From contig OZ250142.1 of the NCBI GenBank assembly GCA_965237445.1, positions 1,798,001-1,862,000 on the forward strand: 64,000 nt of DNA, written 5' to 3'. This DNA is from G963668185 sp965237445. Lineage in GTDB: Bacteria; Chloroflexota; Dehalococcoidia; Lucifugimonadales; G963668185. The translations under genes were made by a program, and so were the position numbers. The notes below the pieces were generated by a model. The model made no database searches. It was not told the origin of the DNA and saw nothing but the letters and a program-made list of their open reading frames with translations. Shown piece after piece: positions 49,979 through 58,272 of the stretch (positions are counted from its first letter, which is position 1; the number at the start of each line of letters is the position of its first letter).

Positions 49979-51796
49979 ATGCAGTTGGCACTAGCATTAT
50001 GTGGACTGGGGGTCTGGAAGCTGGCTCCCAGCTGGAGGGTGGCTTGGGTAGGGGGAATGCTTTGCCTGCTGGCTACCGTAGTGTTGGTATCTTGTGGGGA
50101 CAACTCCGAGCCCGAGGCTGTGGGGGAACCGGTCGCCGCCGCTCCAACGGCAACGGCTGAATTGACATCGCCTACACCTTCACCCGAACCTACCCCTACA
50201 GAATCCCCCTCGCCCGCAAAACCCTATTCCAGCCAATCTGAAGGGGAATCTCAGTTTTACGTTGACCTTGCCTTTGACTTTGATGAGGATTCCGTCTGGG
50301 GTGAGGTGTTCGATGCGGTAGCCGAACCCGAACGGCTATGCATCGAGAACGAGTTGGGCGACGAACTCCTCGCTACTGCGCGTGAGCATTACTTGTTGTC
50401 CGAAGACCAAACGCCAACCTGGCAGGTAGCCGCGTTTAGCTGTCTCGCGCCTGAAACCGCGGCCACAGTTTTCTTCTCGAGAATGGTTGCGGACATTAAG
50501 GACCTCTTGAACGAAGAGGCTGAGGCGTGCCTTCGGGACCTGCTAGTCCAGGCAGATATTGTCGGGATGGTCGCAGCTTCCCTGCCGGACGCCGCCGGAT
50601 CAAACGCCGAAGAAGTTACGGCTCAGTTCACTGGCAAGCTCTTCAAGTGCATCGCACAGATTCCGATGGTCGAAGACGCAGAGCCACCCGCAGACTCTCA
50701 TTCCCCCATCTGGCGCTTCCAGACCGGCGGCCGGGTCGTCAATGCACCAGCCGTAGCCAGTGGAATGGTCTTTGCGGGGTCCGACGACAATCACATATAC
50801 GCTCTGGACGCGGAGAGCGGAGAGTTGGTCTGGAGTTACGAGACCGGCGATGTCATTCGGTCAACGCCAACCGAGTCCGATGGCGTAGTCTTCGCAGGCT
50901 CCAACGACGGTTATGTGCACGCATTGCGCACCGAGACCGGAGAAGTGTTATGGACGTACAACACCGGCATGCCTGTGCAGTACACGCCCGTCCTGCAGGA
51001 CGGTTTAGTCTACCTCGGCGCAATGTCGGAAGGCCATTACAGTGTGCACGTGCTCGATGCAATGTCCGGCGAGCCTGCGTGGATCGCCGGCGTGCCATAT
51101 CCGTACGGTGCCCAGTTTGCCGTCACTGTTGACGGAGGGATGCTCTACGCACCTGGCGCTTCCGGCGAACTCTACGCCATGGACGCGTCCACCGGAGAGC
51201 TGGCTTGGACATTCACTGGGGACACGGGTGCGGACTTGCCGCCGTCGGTCGCCGATGGCTCGGTCTTCTTGACGGCAGTCAACTTCGCATATGGACTGGG
51301 CGAAGATACGGGTGAAGAGCTATGGCGCTACAGCACAGGAAGACTCCCTGCAAGAAACTTTCAGGCTGTTGTATCTGAAGGCGCCTATTACTTCTCGCCG
51401 GACAGCCATCTGTACGCCTTGAGCACAGAGACTGGCGGCTACTTCTGGTCTTTCGAAGCGGACGCCATGATCGAAACCACTCCAGTGGTAGCCGATGGTA
51501 TGGTCTTCGTTGGTACCGAGTCCGGCCGGTTCCATGCCCTAGACGTTTCCACTGGCCAGCTCGTCTGGACTTGGGACACGCCCGGTGCCTCCATCGACTC
51601 CCCTGCGGTGGTGGATGGAGTTCTGTACGCGGAGTCTGAAGATGGCAATCTAAGAGCCCTCCGCGCAGCGACTGGTGAAGAGCTATGGTCCTTCCAGAAG
51701 GGCTATTTCGACGGCATCCCTGCCTATACCGTCGAGGACGGAATACTCTTCGTGGGTTCCTTAGACGGCGCGATCTATGCGTTTGCCGCTCCTTAG
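49979..51796 (+). CDS. Lipoprotein with Cys-pair repeats fused to an eight-bladed PQQ-like beta-propeller
   Basis: This 605-residue exported protein has a signal peptide ending in the lipobox VLVSC (Cys near 41), a Pro/Thr-rich linker, and two Cys-pair segments (RLCIENELGDELL ... FSCLAPETAATVFF, and EACLRDLLVQADIV ... FKCIAQIPMVED). A C-terminal propeller follows, with eight PQQ-like blades, each ending in a Trp-docking motif such as GELVWSYETGD, GEVLWTYNTGM, GELAWTFTGDT, GEELWRYSTGR and GEELWSFQKGY. BamB-like propellers scaffold proteins; PQQ binding is not evident. Starts at 49940 (GTG), 49979 (ATG) and 50060 are possible; 49979 keeps a full signal peptide. Confidence 0.82.
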   Translation: MQLALALCGLGVWKLAPSWRVAWVGGMLCLLATVVLVSCGDNSEPEAVGEPVAAAPTATAELTSPTPSPEPTPTESPSPAKPYSSQSEGESQFYVDLAFDFDEDSVWGEVFDAVAEPERLCIENELGDELLATAREHYLLSEDQTPTWQVAAFSCLAPETAATVFFSRMVADIKDLLNEEAEACLRDLLVQADIVGMVAASLPDAAGSNAEEVTAQFTGKLFKCIAQIPMVEDAEPPADSHSPIWRFQTGGRVVNAPAVASGMVFAGSDDNHIYALDAESGELVWSYETGDVIRSTPTESDGVVFAGSNDGYVHALRTETGEVLWTYNTGMPVQYTPVLQDGLVYLGAMSEGHYSVHVLDAMSGEPAWIAGVPYPYGAQFAVTVDGGMLYAPGASGELYAMDASTGELAWTFTGDTGADLPPSVADGSVFLTAVNFAYGLGEDTGEELWRYSTGRLPARNFQAVVSEGAYYFSPDSHLYALSTETGGYFWSFEADAMIETTPVVADGMVFVGTESGRFHALDVSTGQLVWTWDTPGASIDSPAVVDGVLYAESEDGNLRALRAATGEELWSFQKGYFDGIPAYTVEDGILFVGSLDGAIYAFAAP

Positions 51797-51829
51797 GCAG
51801 CCTTCTAGGTACCGTCCAGGCTGGATCCC

Positions 51830-52201
51830 GTGGGCTTTACCATGGCGATGGTGCAGAGGGCCATCGAGCGGTATGAGAGAGACGGCAGAGTGGCCACCTT
51901 CGCCCACCACAGTAGCGTCGAGAGCGTGGACGGACAGTGGTACGTCTTCATCGTCGACGAGGAGGGCAACACAATTGCTCATCCCAACCCGGAATTCGTG
52001 GGCAGGGACCCCGGCCTTCGCGTACATCCAACCTGCTACTTCTACGGCGACGATGCATTGGGCAACCCATTCCCCTTGAGTCTTTGCGACAAATTCCCCA
52101 ATGGCGGATGCCGGACCCGAATGACCCAACGGACAAGGGGACACAATGTGCTGACGCAGAGGCCTCTCAGGGCATTGCATATGCCAAGACGCTTCAGCTA
52201 G
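51830..52201 (+). pseudogene. Cache-like sensor domain fragment
   Basis: The first ~80 codons resemble a small extracellular Cache domain: MVQRAIERYERDGRVATFAH, SVDGQWYVFIVDEEGNTIAH, NPEFVGRDPG and YFYGDDALG. There is no signal peptide, and after GDDALGNPF the sequence loses similarity and ends in a basic tail, while another frame (near 52080-52224) reads plausibly to MPDPNDPTDKG. It begins just 33 bases after the propeller gene stop. It is probably a truncated or frameshifted remnant; the original protein cannot be rebuilt. Confidence 0.55.
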
Positions 52202-52235
52202 AAATGAATGTAGAACTACATTGAAAGGATGTGAC

Positions 52236-53441
52236 GTGAAAAAGGGAATCTGGTTAGTGGCGGCGGCGGTTTTGACATTGGCCTTGTTTGTTGGATGCGG
52301 CAGTGACTCGGAAGATGTGGAGGAGGTGACAGCGGCCATAGAGTCAACTCCAACATCCGAAGCCACCTCGGCGCCGACTCCTGAGCCTACGGCAGAGCCA
52401 ACGGCCGAACCCACGGCAGAGCCAACGCCGGACCAAATGTCTGAGATGGATGATTGCCCGGCTGGCGGAATGCTCGAAGACGCTGCCGAAATCTCTTCAT
52501 GCAACGCCGAGGCAATGATGGGAATCAATAGCTTCTCCTTTGAAGCGAAGATCAACCTGATGGCCGTCTTCTCCGCTGAGGCTGCCGAAACTGAGGAGGG
52601 AGCGATAACTCTGAGCGGAGACGTTGTTCTCCCAGACAGACTGAGCTTCAAGATTGCGATGGCCGCTGAAGGCGAGGTGATGGAGTCGTCCCTTTTGGCC
52701 ATTGGAAGCGATGCCTACTTCCAGGACCCCTTGTCTGGCCAGTGGTTCAAGGGAAGTCCTCCCGAAGACGAAATGTTTTCCATGGTCCAGATGGTCGGAA
52801 TGCTGTACCTGCCAAACGATGTTCAATCCACGCTGAAGGAGACCGTCTCTCTGGACGACGGTACCAAGGCGTACGTACTTGACTCGCCGCCTGAGGACGG
52901 GATGACCGGCATGGAAGGATTCGGATTTTCCGGGGGCGGCCTCACTAGGGTAATTGGCGCGGACGATTTCCTGACCAGAGAAGTCAGAGTCAGCGTCGAA
53001 GGCATGAGCGGAGGGATGAGCGACATCGTCACGATCAGGTACTACAACCACGATGCGCCGCTCGTGATAGAACCGCCGGAAGAGTACCAGGAGATTCCCG
53101 ATGAATGGATGGACCCTGGCACGACCGAGGCTCTCACGGTTGAAAGCCTTGCCCGAAATGCGGACGGTGAAATCGAGGTGATGTTCAGCGAGCCGGTCTT
53201 CGTTCAGGGTGACGTGGGGCTATATGTCCTCGATCCGCAAACCGGTGGCTGGGAGCTTCCGCTTCTTGGCGGCAGCGGCACAGACACCCTCACGTTCGAC
53301 GCCGACCCGGAGGGCGCTCCAGCTTTAATCGTAGGAGAGAGCCAGATCGCAGGAATCACGTTTCCTTCCTTCGACTCGATGATAGCCAACGCTGACGGGG
53401 CCTCGCCGATCCTGGACTTCGAACCATGGACTTACGAATAG
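52236..53441 (+). CDS. Lipoprotein, LppX/LprG-like folded domain (unknown ligand)
   Basis: This 401-residue lipoprotein starts at a GTG at 52236 (AAAGGA six bases upstream), where the signal peptide KKGIWLVAAAVLTLALFVGC begins; Cys near 21 is the lipidation site. A Pro/Glu/Thr-rich linker follows, then a domain with NSFSFEAKINLMAVF, YFQDPLSGQWFKG and TREVRVSVEGMSGG strands, like the outer beta-sheet half of the LppX/LprG/LolA-like fold that carries lipids or glycolipids. The C-terminal 100 residues form an additional domain. Family assignment is from shape only, so the ligand is unknown. Confidence 0.7.
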   Translation: MKKGIWLVAAAVLTLALFVGCGSDSEDVEEVTAAIESTPTSEATSAPTPEPTAEPTAEPTAEPTPDQMSEMDDCPAGGMLEDAAEISSCNAEAMMGINSFSFEAKINLMAVFSAEAAETEEGAITLSGDVVLPDRLSFKIAMAAEGEVMESSLLAIGSDAYFQDPLSGQWFKGSPPEDEMFSMVQMVGMLYLPNDVQSTLKETVSLDDGTKAYVLDSPPEDGMTGMEGFGFSGGGLTRVIGADDFLTREVRVSVEGMSGGMSDIVTIRYYNHDAPLVIEPPEEYQEIPDEWMDPGTTEALTVESLARNADGEIEVMFSEPVFVQGDVGLYVLDPQTGGWELPLLGGSGTDTLTFDADPEGAPALIVGESQIAGITFPSFDSMIANADGASPILDFEPWTYE

Positions 53442-53475
53442 CAGCTAAGGTATTCGTCTAGGATAGTATCTCGCG

Positions 53476-53512
53476 GCCGGTCAACGGATCGGATTCGGGC
53501 CCGTTGACCGGC
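53476..53512. promoter_or_regulatory. Perfect 12-bp inverted repeat after the LppX-like gene
   Basis: GCCGGTCAACGG (53476-53487) is mirrored by CCGTTGACCGGC (53501-53512) around 13 bases. It lies 35 bases beyond the lipoprotein stop. No T run follows, so it may act as a transcript-end hairpin rather than a classic terminator, or bind a protein. Confidence 0.5.
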
Positions 53513-53596
53513 GCTTCCACACTGAGAACGGCTGCGCCTATAATGGCATTTGAAGTCCAAAGGCCGCACAGCGCCACTCTTGACAGACAGCTTTGT

Positions 53597-53627
53597 AAGG
53601 GCACCCACGAAGGGGCGCCCTTCTTTT
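53597..53627 (+). terminator. Probable rho-independent terminator
   Basis: AAGGGC (53597-53602) pairs with GCCCTT (53617-53622), with further CCC/GGG pairing inside, followed by CTTTT (53623-53627). It would end the plus-strand transcript of the LppX-like lipoprotein 155 bases after its stop. Confidence 0.6.
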
Positions 53628-54223
53628 CATGGAGATTGGCCAACGCCCTGAGAGCAGCCGAGGTGCCTGCTCTGGACAGATGACCCGGTCAGCGCTCCTG
53701 CGTTCAACACTCTTTCAGATTCTGGCCCGAAACGGCTCCGTTCAAGTTCCAATGGGGTCCCGAAGCCGTTCTCGCAATCAACCCGTTCCGGCTACGGAAC
53801 GGAACAGACTTTTGGCTCCGGCGCTCCAACGTCCCTCAACGGCTTCCTTTGACCGTCGGACCGTAGCGCTCGAGCCCATATTTCGTGATGCTGGTCTTCC
53901 CGGCGTCGGTTGTTTTTCCGGCGAAGCGTGCGCTTTCGAACCATGAGCCGACTGCCCGGCAGCATGGGCAAACGCGCGTCCGCTCGCTAACTTGGCCTGA
54001 ATGATTGAGTACTCTTGCCAAACTATTCCTGATCAGCCCAAGAGCGTCCGATCTTAGTGATTTAGCTTTTGTTGAAAACGGTCTGTTCCTTTGAGATACT
54101 TCGGGCCGCCCGGCATGAGTAGCCTTGCCGCTGCTTTATCTGTGACTCGCGGCGTTTCCCGGTAGAGGGGCCGGCCAAACCGAACTGAGTTCTACGTTTC
54201 AGCAGGCATTCGGAGCGTGAGAA

Positions 54224-54934
54224 TTGAGGGACGGAAAAGGTCCCCAGGACAGCCAGGAAGAGCCAAAGAAGCCCGGCCTGTTCAGGCGGTTTGAAAGCCA
54301 CATTCAGGGCAGGACACTCTCCGGGCTGTTGCAGTTGCTGCCCCTTCTGGCTACTGCATGGGTAATGTCGTTTCTCATCGGCCAGACCGATAGTCTCATT
54401 AGAGAATTGGCTTTCGTGGAAGACAAGCCATGGGACTTCCCGGGCATAGGCCTCCTGGTCGTTATCGTACTGTGTTATCTCGTCGGGCTGCTGATCACCA
54501 ACGTAGTGGGCCGCGGTTTCATGGACTGCGTCAGTCTTGTTGTCAGCTACATCCCGGTCATCAAGACGATTTACGGTGTCACACGGCAGGTAACAACCTC
54601 CATGACCTCCCAATTCAACTTCACGCGCGTGGTCTTCCTCGAGTGGCCCCGTAAAGGCATGGTTGCTATGGGCTTCGTCACCGGAAGGGCTTACACGGAG
54701 GACGGCACGCAATCGATAGTCAGTGTTTACATACCTACGATTCCGAACCCAACGTCAGGCAACATGGCATTCGTAATTGAAGACGAGGTCATGGAGACTG
54801 ACATATCCGTTGACGACGCAATGAAGCTTATATTCTCCGGCGGCATAGTTCTGCCCAAGGTGATCTCGTTCGCCAGGCTTCCAAGAGAGGATGCCGAGGA
54901 GAATGAACTCGTAGGCCGGTTCGTGACTGAGTAG
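54224..54934 (+). CDS. DUF502 family membrane protein
   Basis: This 236-residue protein has two membrane segments (about 35-55 and 73-95) and a C-terminal domain with VSYIPVIKTIYGVTRQVTTSM and FLEWPRKGMVAMGFVTG, then IFVPTxPNPTSGxx-type IPTIPNPTSGNMAFV. These are diagnostic for DUF502 (COG2928), a widespread family of uncharacterised inner-membrane proteins. The start is read as a TTG at 54224; GGAG lies about nine bases upstream. It is convergent with the transglutaminase operon. Confidence 0.9.
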   Translation: MRDGKGPQDSQEEPKKPGLFRRFESHIQGRTLSGLLQLLPLLATAWVMSFLIGQTDSLIRELAFVEDKPWDFPGIGLLVVIVLCYLVGLLITNVVGRGFMDCVSLVVSYIPVIKTIYGVTRQVTTSMTSQFNFTRVVFLEWPRKGMVAMGFVTGRAYTEDGTQSIVSVYIPTIPNPTSGNMAFVIEDEVMETDISVDDAMKLIFSGGIVLPKVISFARLPREDAEENELVGRFVTE

Positions 54935-54961
54935 TACTTCCGTCTACGACGTGATTCTGAG

Positions 54962-55858
54962 CTATCGGAGTTGCGAGTAGGAGGGGGTTACCACAGCCAC
55001 AGGCTCCATTCGTACCGCAACGTGGAGCGTGCTGGCGGCCACACCTTTGAGCACCCCGCGAGTGGGGGACACGTCCTCATAATCGCGGCCTATCCCTATG
55101 CGCACGTATCGTTCATCGACCACTTTCCCGTTCGTGGGGTCGAAACCCACCCATCCCAGACTTGGCAGCATGCATTCAACCCAGGCGTGTGTGGCAGCCT
55201 CAGGCCTTAGTCCATCCTTGCCGAGCCTCACTAGCACGTAGCCGGAAACATACCGCGCCGGCACTCCCCAGGAACGGGCAATAGCGATCATGACGTGTGC
55301 GTAGTCTTGGCAGACGCCCTCTCCCGACTCCAGGATGTGCTCGATCGGAGAGGCCGCATCGGTGCTGCCAGGCATGTAGCGGAAGCTGCCGTGTACTGCG
55401 TCCGACAAGCGCAGCAGCGACTCTAGCGGGTCGCTTCCCTGCGACAGCCCCAGCCGGTCGACGAACGCGGCCAGTGACGGAGACGGGCGGGCCATGGCGC
55501 TTGGCTGGGTAAAGTCCCAGAGTTCGAAGGAGTTTCGCCATGAACGGATCTCGCTCCACGAGCCAGTGCTCAATGTTCTTAGCAGCGGCGCGGGCCGTTC
55601 TGTCTCCACCGTGGACTGGACGACGATCTCCAGGCTGGAGTGCTCGCGATGTATGTTCATCACATGGACCGTGTTGCCGAAGCAGTCCTCGACCGCGCTA
55701 ACCGGGGCCACTGGATTCGTGGTGATTCCGAAGCGGAGCAGCTTCTGCCACGTGTCGACGCGCGGCTTAAGGCACAGTGTCATCACGCTGTGCCGCACAG
55801 TTGACGAGTACTCGTACCGGGAGACGTGCTCTATATTGTAGCGATGAGTGCTGTTCAC
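54962..55858 (-). CDS. Transglutaminase-like cysteine protease/peptide ligase (Transglut_N + core)
   Basis: This 298-residue protein has the transglutaminase N-terminal beta domain (YNIEHVSRYEYSSTVRHSVM) and a papain-like core with C in GEGVCQDYAHVMIAIARSWG, H in THAWVECML and D in GFDPTNGK, giving a complete Cys-His-Asp triad. It is the last gene of the ATP-grasp/amt/alpha-E/transglutaminase cluster. Comparative work on these clusters predicts a peptide-bond-forming or peptide-modifying pathway with an amide-bond hydrolase. The start is a GTG at 55858, four bases after the alpha-E stop, because the homology begins right there. Confidence 0.92.
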   Translation of the reverse strand: MNSTHRYNIEHVSRYEYSSTVRHSVMTLCLKPRVDTWQKLLRFGITTNPVAPVSAVEDCFGNTVHVMNIHREHSSLEIVVQSTVETERPAPLLRTLSTGSWSEIRSWRNSFELWDFTQPSAMARPSPSLAAFVDRLGLSQGSDPLESLLRLSDAVHGSFRYMPGSTDAASPIEHILESGEGVCQDYAHVMIAIARSWGVPARYVSGYVLVRLGKDGLRPEAATHAWVECMLPSLGWVGFDPTNGKVVDERYVRIGIGRDYEDVSPTRGVLKGVAASTLHVAVRMEPVAVVTPSYSQLR

Positions 55859-55862
55859 GGCG

Positions 55863-56834
55863 TCAGGTTGATGGGTGGTCTCGGATCGGGTAGTCGAAGT
55901 ACGCTGACGTGACCAGATCATGCAGGTCCAGGCAGTAGCCGCCGGCTTGGCGCAGGAAAGCTGTGCTGTCTTCGCGGTCGGGCCAATCATACTTGATTAA
56001 GGCGGTCAATCGTCCGGCGATCCGCTTGGTAGAACTGCCAAGTTCCACGTCCGGGCCGAGGCCGATTCCTTCGAGTTCCGTTTCGGCCCTCTCCAACGAT
56101 CTGATGAGCGAGTCCGGCAGCAGGGGATCTGAAACCAGCAGGTCAAGGGAAGGACTCGGCTCTACCTCCACGCTGTATGTGCGATTGTATGCCCCCAAAG
56201 CATGGTACACCCGTAGAAGCGTGATCCAGTCGGCGTCGTCAGAGTCGTCTTCCCGGCCTTCGGCAGCTGCGAGCTGGGTGAGGAACAATCGAGTAGATAT
56301 CTGGGCCCGCTCCATTGCCTTGCCCAGTTCCATAAATCGCCAACCTTCGTTGCGGTACATGGTGGCCGCCGCAACGCCGGCGAATGTGTAAATCTCGGCG
56401 GCCATCTCAGTGTAGAAGCTCTCCGGCGAGTTCCAGATGTCCTGGATTCGCAGGTACTGGATTCGCAGATAGGCTCGATTTAGAAGCGTCCACATCTCGC
56501 CGCTTATGCAGTGGCGCATCTGTCGAGCGTTTTCTCGGCCCAGCGCAAAGCAACTCCAGACCGAGCCTGGATTTGAACGCTCAAATGTGAGGTCGTCTGC
56601 CAAGGTGTAAGAGTCTGCCAGCGTGAACTCTTCGCTGCTCTCCCACAGGTCCAGGTCGCCGCCGGGAGGCAGGCGGCCCAGGCTGTGGTAGATGCGTGCC
56701 CAGCCAAAGTAGATGTCCCGGACCGGCCTGTCCACCAAGGCGGCGGTCTGCAACTCGAGCAGCCGGCTGGCGTGCTCGGCCCGCGCCAAGTAACGGCCCA
56801 TCCAGTACAGTCCCTGTGCGCTTCGGGAGAGCAT
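55863..56834 (-). CDS. Alpha-E domain protein
   Basis: This 323-residue helical protein has the alpha-E family opening MLSRSAQGLYWMGRYLARAEHASRLL and the conserved ARQMRHCISGEMWTLLNRAYL and GWRFMELGKAMERAQISTRLF stretches. The domain is found almost only next to, or fused to, circularly permuted ATP-grasp proteins and transglutaminases, and may help bind the substrate or partner of the ligase. The repeat LRIQYLRIQ is a small local duplication (about residues 122-130). It lies 42 bases downstream of amt and 4 bases upstream of the transglutaminase gene. Confidence 0.93.
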   Translation of the reverse strand: MLSRSAQGLYWMGRYLARAEHASRLLELQTAALVDRPVRDIYFGWARIYHSLGRLPPGGDLDLWESSEEFTLADSYTLADDLTFERSNPGSVWSCFALGRENARQMRHCISGEMWTLLNRAYLRIQYLRIQDIWNSPESFYTEMAAEIYTFAGVAAATMYRNEGWRFMELGKAMERAQISTRLFLTQLAAAEGREDDSDDADWITLLRVYHALGAYNRTYSVEVEPSPSLDLLVSDPLLPDSLIRSLERAETELEGIGLGPDVELGSSTKRIAGRLTALIKYDWPDREDSTAFLRQAGGYCLDLHDLVTSAYFDYPIRDHPST

Positions 56835-56876
56835 TCCGCCTACTTCGCCGGTCGGCTGGCTTTTGCCCTGCGAAAG

Positions 56877-58259
56877 TCAGTCCTCATCATCTGTAAATGG
56901 CTCTGGCATCAGCACGAACTCTGGATACGCTTCGATGCCTAGCTCACCGACATCCTGCCCCAACTCCTCCACTTGGCGGGACACACGGGCGCTCAGCACT
57001 CTGTCAAGCGCCAGCCATACCACCCCAGAGGCGCCGAACACGAAAGCCCCCACGGCAACAACGCCGATGAGCTGATCGAAGAAGTTGACGTCTGAAGCAA
57101 TCGGTACGGCCAACGTGCCCCAAATTCCGCAGATCAAGTGCGCCGGTACTGCGCCCACAACATCATCGATCCTAAACCTCTCCAGCAGCTTGATTCCACC
57201 GACACAGAGGCCTCCGCCGATTGCGCCAATGACAATAGCCCAGTAGTGATGGGCTATGTCCGGACCAGCCGTAATCGATACCAGTCCGGCGATAGCGCCA
57301 TTGAGGCCCGCGAAGATGTCCATTCGGCCGAGAATAGGCCGCGATATGACTAGGGCGGCCAAAACGCCGGCCGCCGCAGCCAGCGTTGTGTTTACGAACA
57401 CATTGCTCATAGCCACCGCGTCGAGGGCACTTCCCAGTGCCAGCTGAGAGCCCCCGTTGAACCCGTACCAGCCGAACCAAAGGATGAACACGCCCAGCGT
57501 GACCACCAGGATATTTGAGGGAGGAGTTGGCCGAGCAGTTCCGTCGCGGCGGAACTTGCCCAATCGCGGCCCAATGATGATTGCTCCCGCGAGGGCTGCC
57601 CATCCGCCGGTGCTGTGGACTATCGTCGAGCCGGCGAAGTCGCTGAATCCAAGCTCGTTTAGCCATCCGCCTCCCCATGTCCACGCGCCCACGATCGGAT
57701 AAATGACCGCCGTGAGGATTAGCGTGAACAGGAAGAACGGCCACATCCTGACGCGCTCTGCCAGAGTGCCGGAGACCACGGAGGCTGCCGTTGCTACGAA
57801 CACCATCTGGAAGAACCAGGCGGACATTGTGGAATGTCCGTTTGCTATCACATCGTCCACACTCCCATTCCCGCCAATGAGTGCAATCTCACCTGCGGAA
57901 GGGCCGTAGAGCAGGTCGAACGAACCTATGAAGCCACCGACGAGGTCGCCATACATCAGGTTGTATCCGACTATGAAGTAGGCGAGCGCAGCGATCGAGT
58001 AGATGCCGATGTTCTTCAGGCAAATCATCGATGCGTTCTTTGTCCGCACCGAGCCCGACTCCAGCATAGTGAATCCGGCGCACATCCACATGATCAGCGC
58101 GCCCCATACCAGAAACGCGAACGTGTTGAGGACGAACGCCGTCTCGTCGTCTATGCCCGCAGCGTATGCGACTCCCGGCTTTACTAGGACAACTCCAAGG
58201 GCAACTACCCCAGCGACTGCCGTCAACAGGGCGGGCCTGTAATTCCGAAAGATGTTCAA
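56877..58259 (-). CDS. amt: Ammonium transporter Amt
   Basis: Amt is a trimeric channel for ammonium/ammonia. The 460-residue protein has an N-terminal hydrophobic segment, then the 11-helix body with FTMLESGSVRTKNAS, YFIVGYNLMYGD, the conserved FAGSTIVHSTGGWAALAGAI and the second pore His in AHLICGIWGTLAV (twin His typical of the pore). The C-terminus is short. The start is a TTG at 58259 with GGAGAG upstream, 13 bases after the ATP-grasp stop. No glnK/glnB follows, which is unusual for amt; instead it lies inside the ATP-grasp/alpha-E/transglutaminase operon. Confidence 0.94.
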   Translation of the reverse strand: MNIFRNYRPALLTAVAGVVALGVVLVKPGVAYAAGIDDETAFVLNTFAFLVWGALIMWMCAGFTMLESGSVRTKNASMICLKNIGIYSIAALAYFIVGYNLMYGDLVGGFIGSFDLLYGPSAGEIALIGGNGSVDDVIANGHSTMSAWFFQMVFVATAASVVSGTLAERVRMWPFFLFTLILTAVIYPIVGAWTWGGGWLNELGFSDFAGSTIVHSTGGWAALAGAIIIGPRLGKFRRDGTARPTPPSNILVVTLGVFILWFGWYGFNGGSQLALGSALDAVAMSNVFVNTTLAAAAGVLAALVISRPILGRMDIFAGLNGAIAGLVSITAGPDIAHHYWAIVIGAIGGGLCVGGIKLLERFRIDDVVGAVPAHLICGIWGTLAVPIASDVNFFDQLIGVVAVGAFVFGASGVVWLALDRVLSARVSRQVEELGQDVGELGIEAYPEFVLMPEPFTDDED

Positions 58260-58272
58260 GAGACTCTCCGCT

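Larger units (their letters stand above)
53442..54223. other. Spacer with hairpins, no gene seen
   Basis: This 782-base gap holds no credible gene. It contains a strong inverted repeat (53476-53512), a probable terminator (53597-53627), and a small perfect hairpin CCGTTCCG/CGGAACGG at 53783-53802. ORFs read here on both strands are short and show no family features. It separates the LppX-like lipoprotein from the DUF502 gene. Confidence 0.55.
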
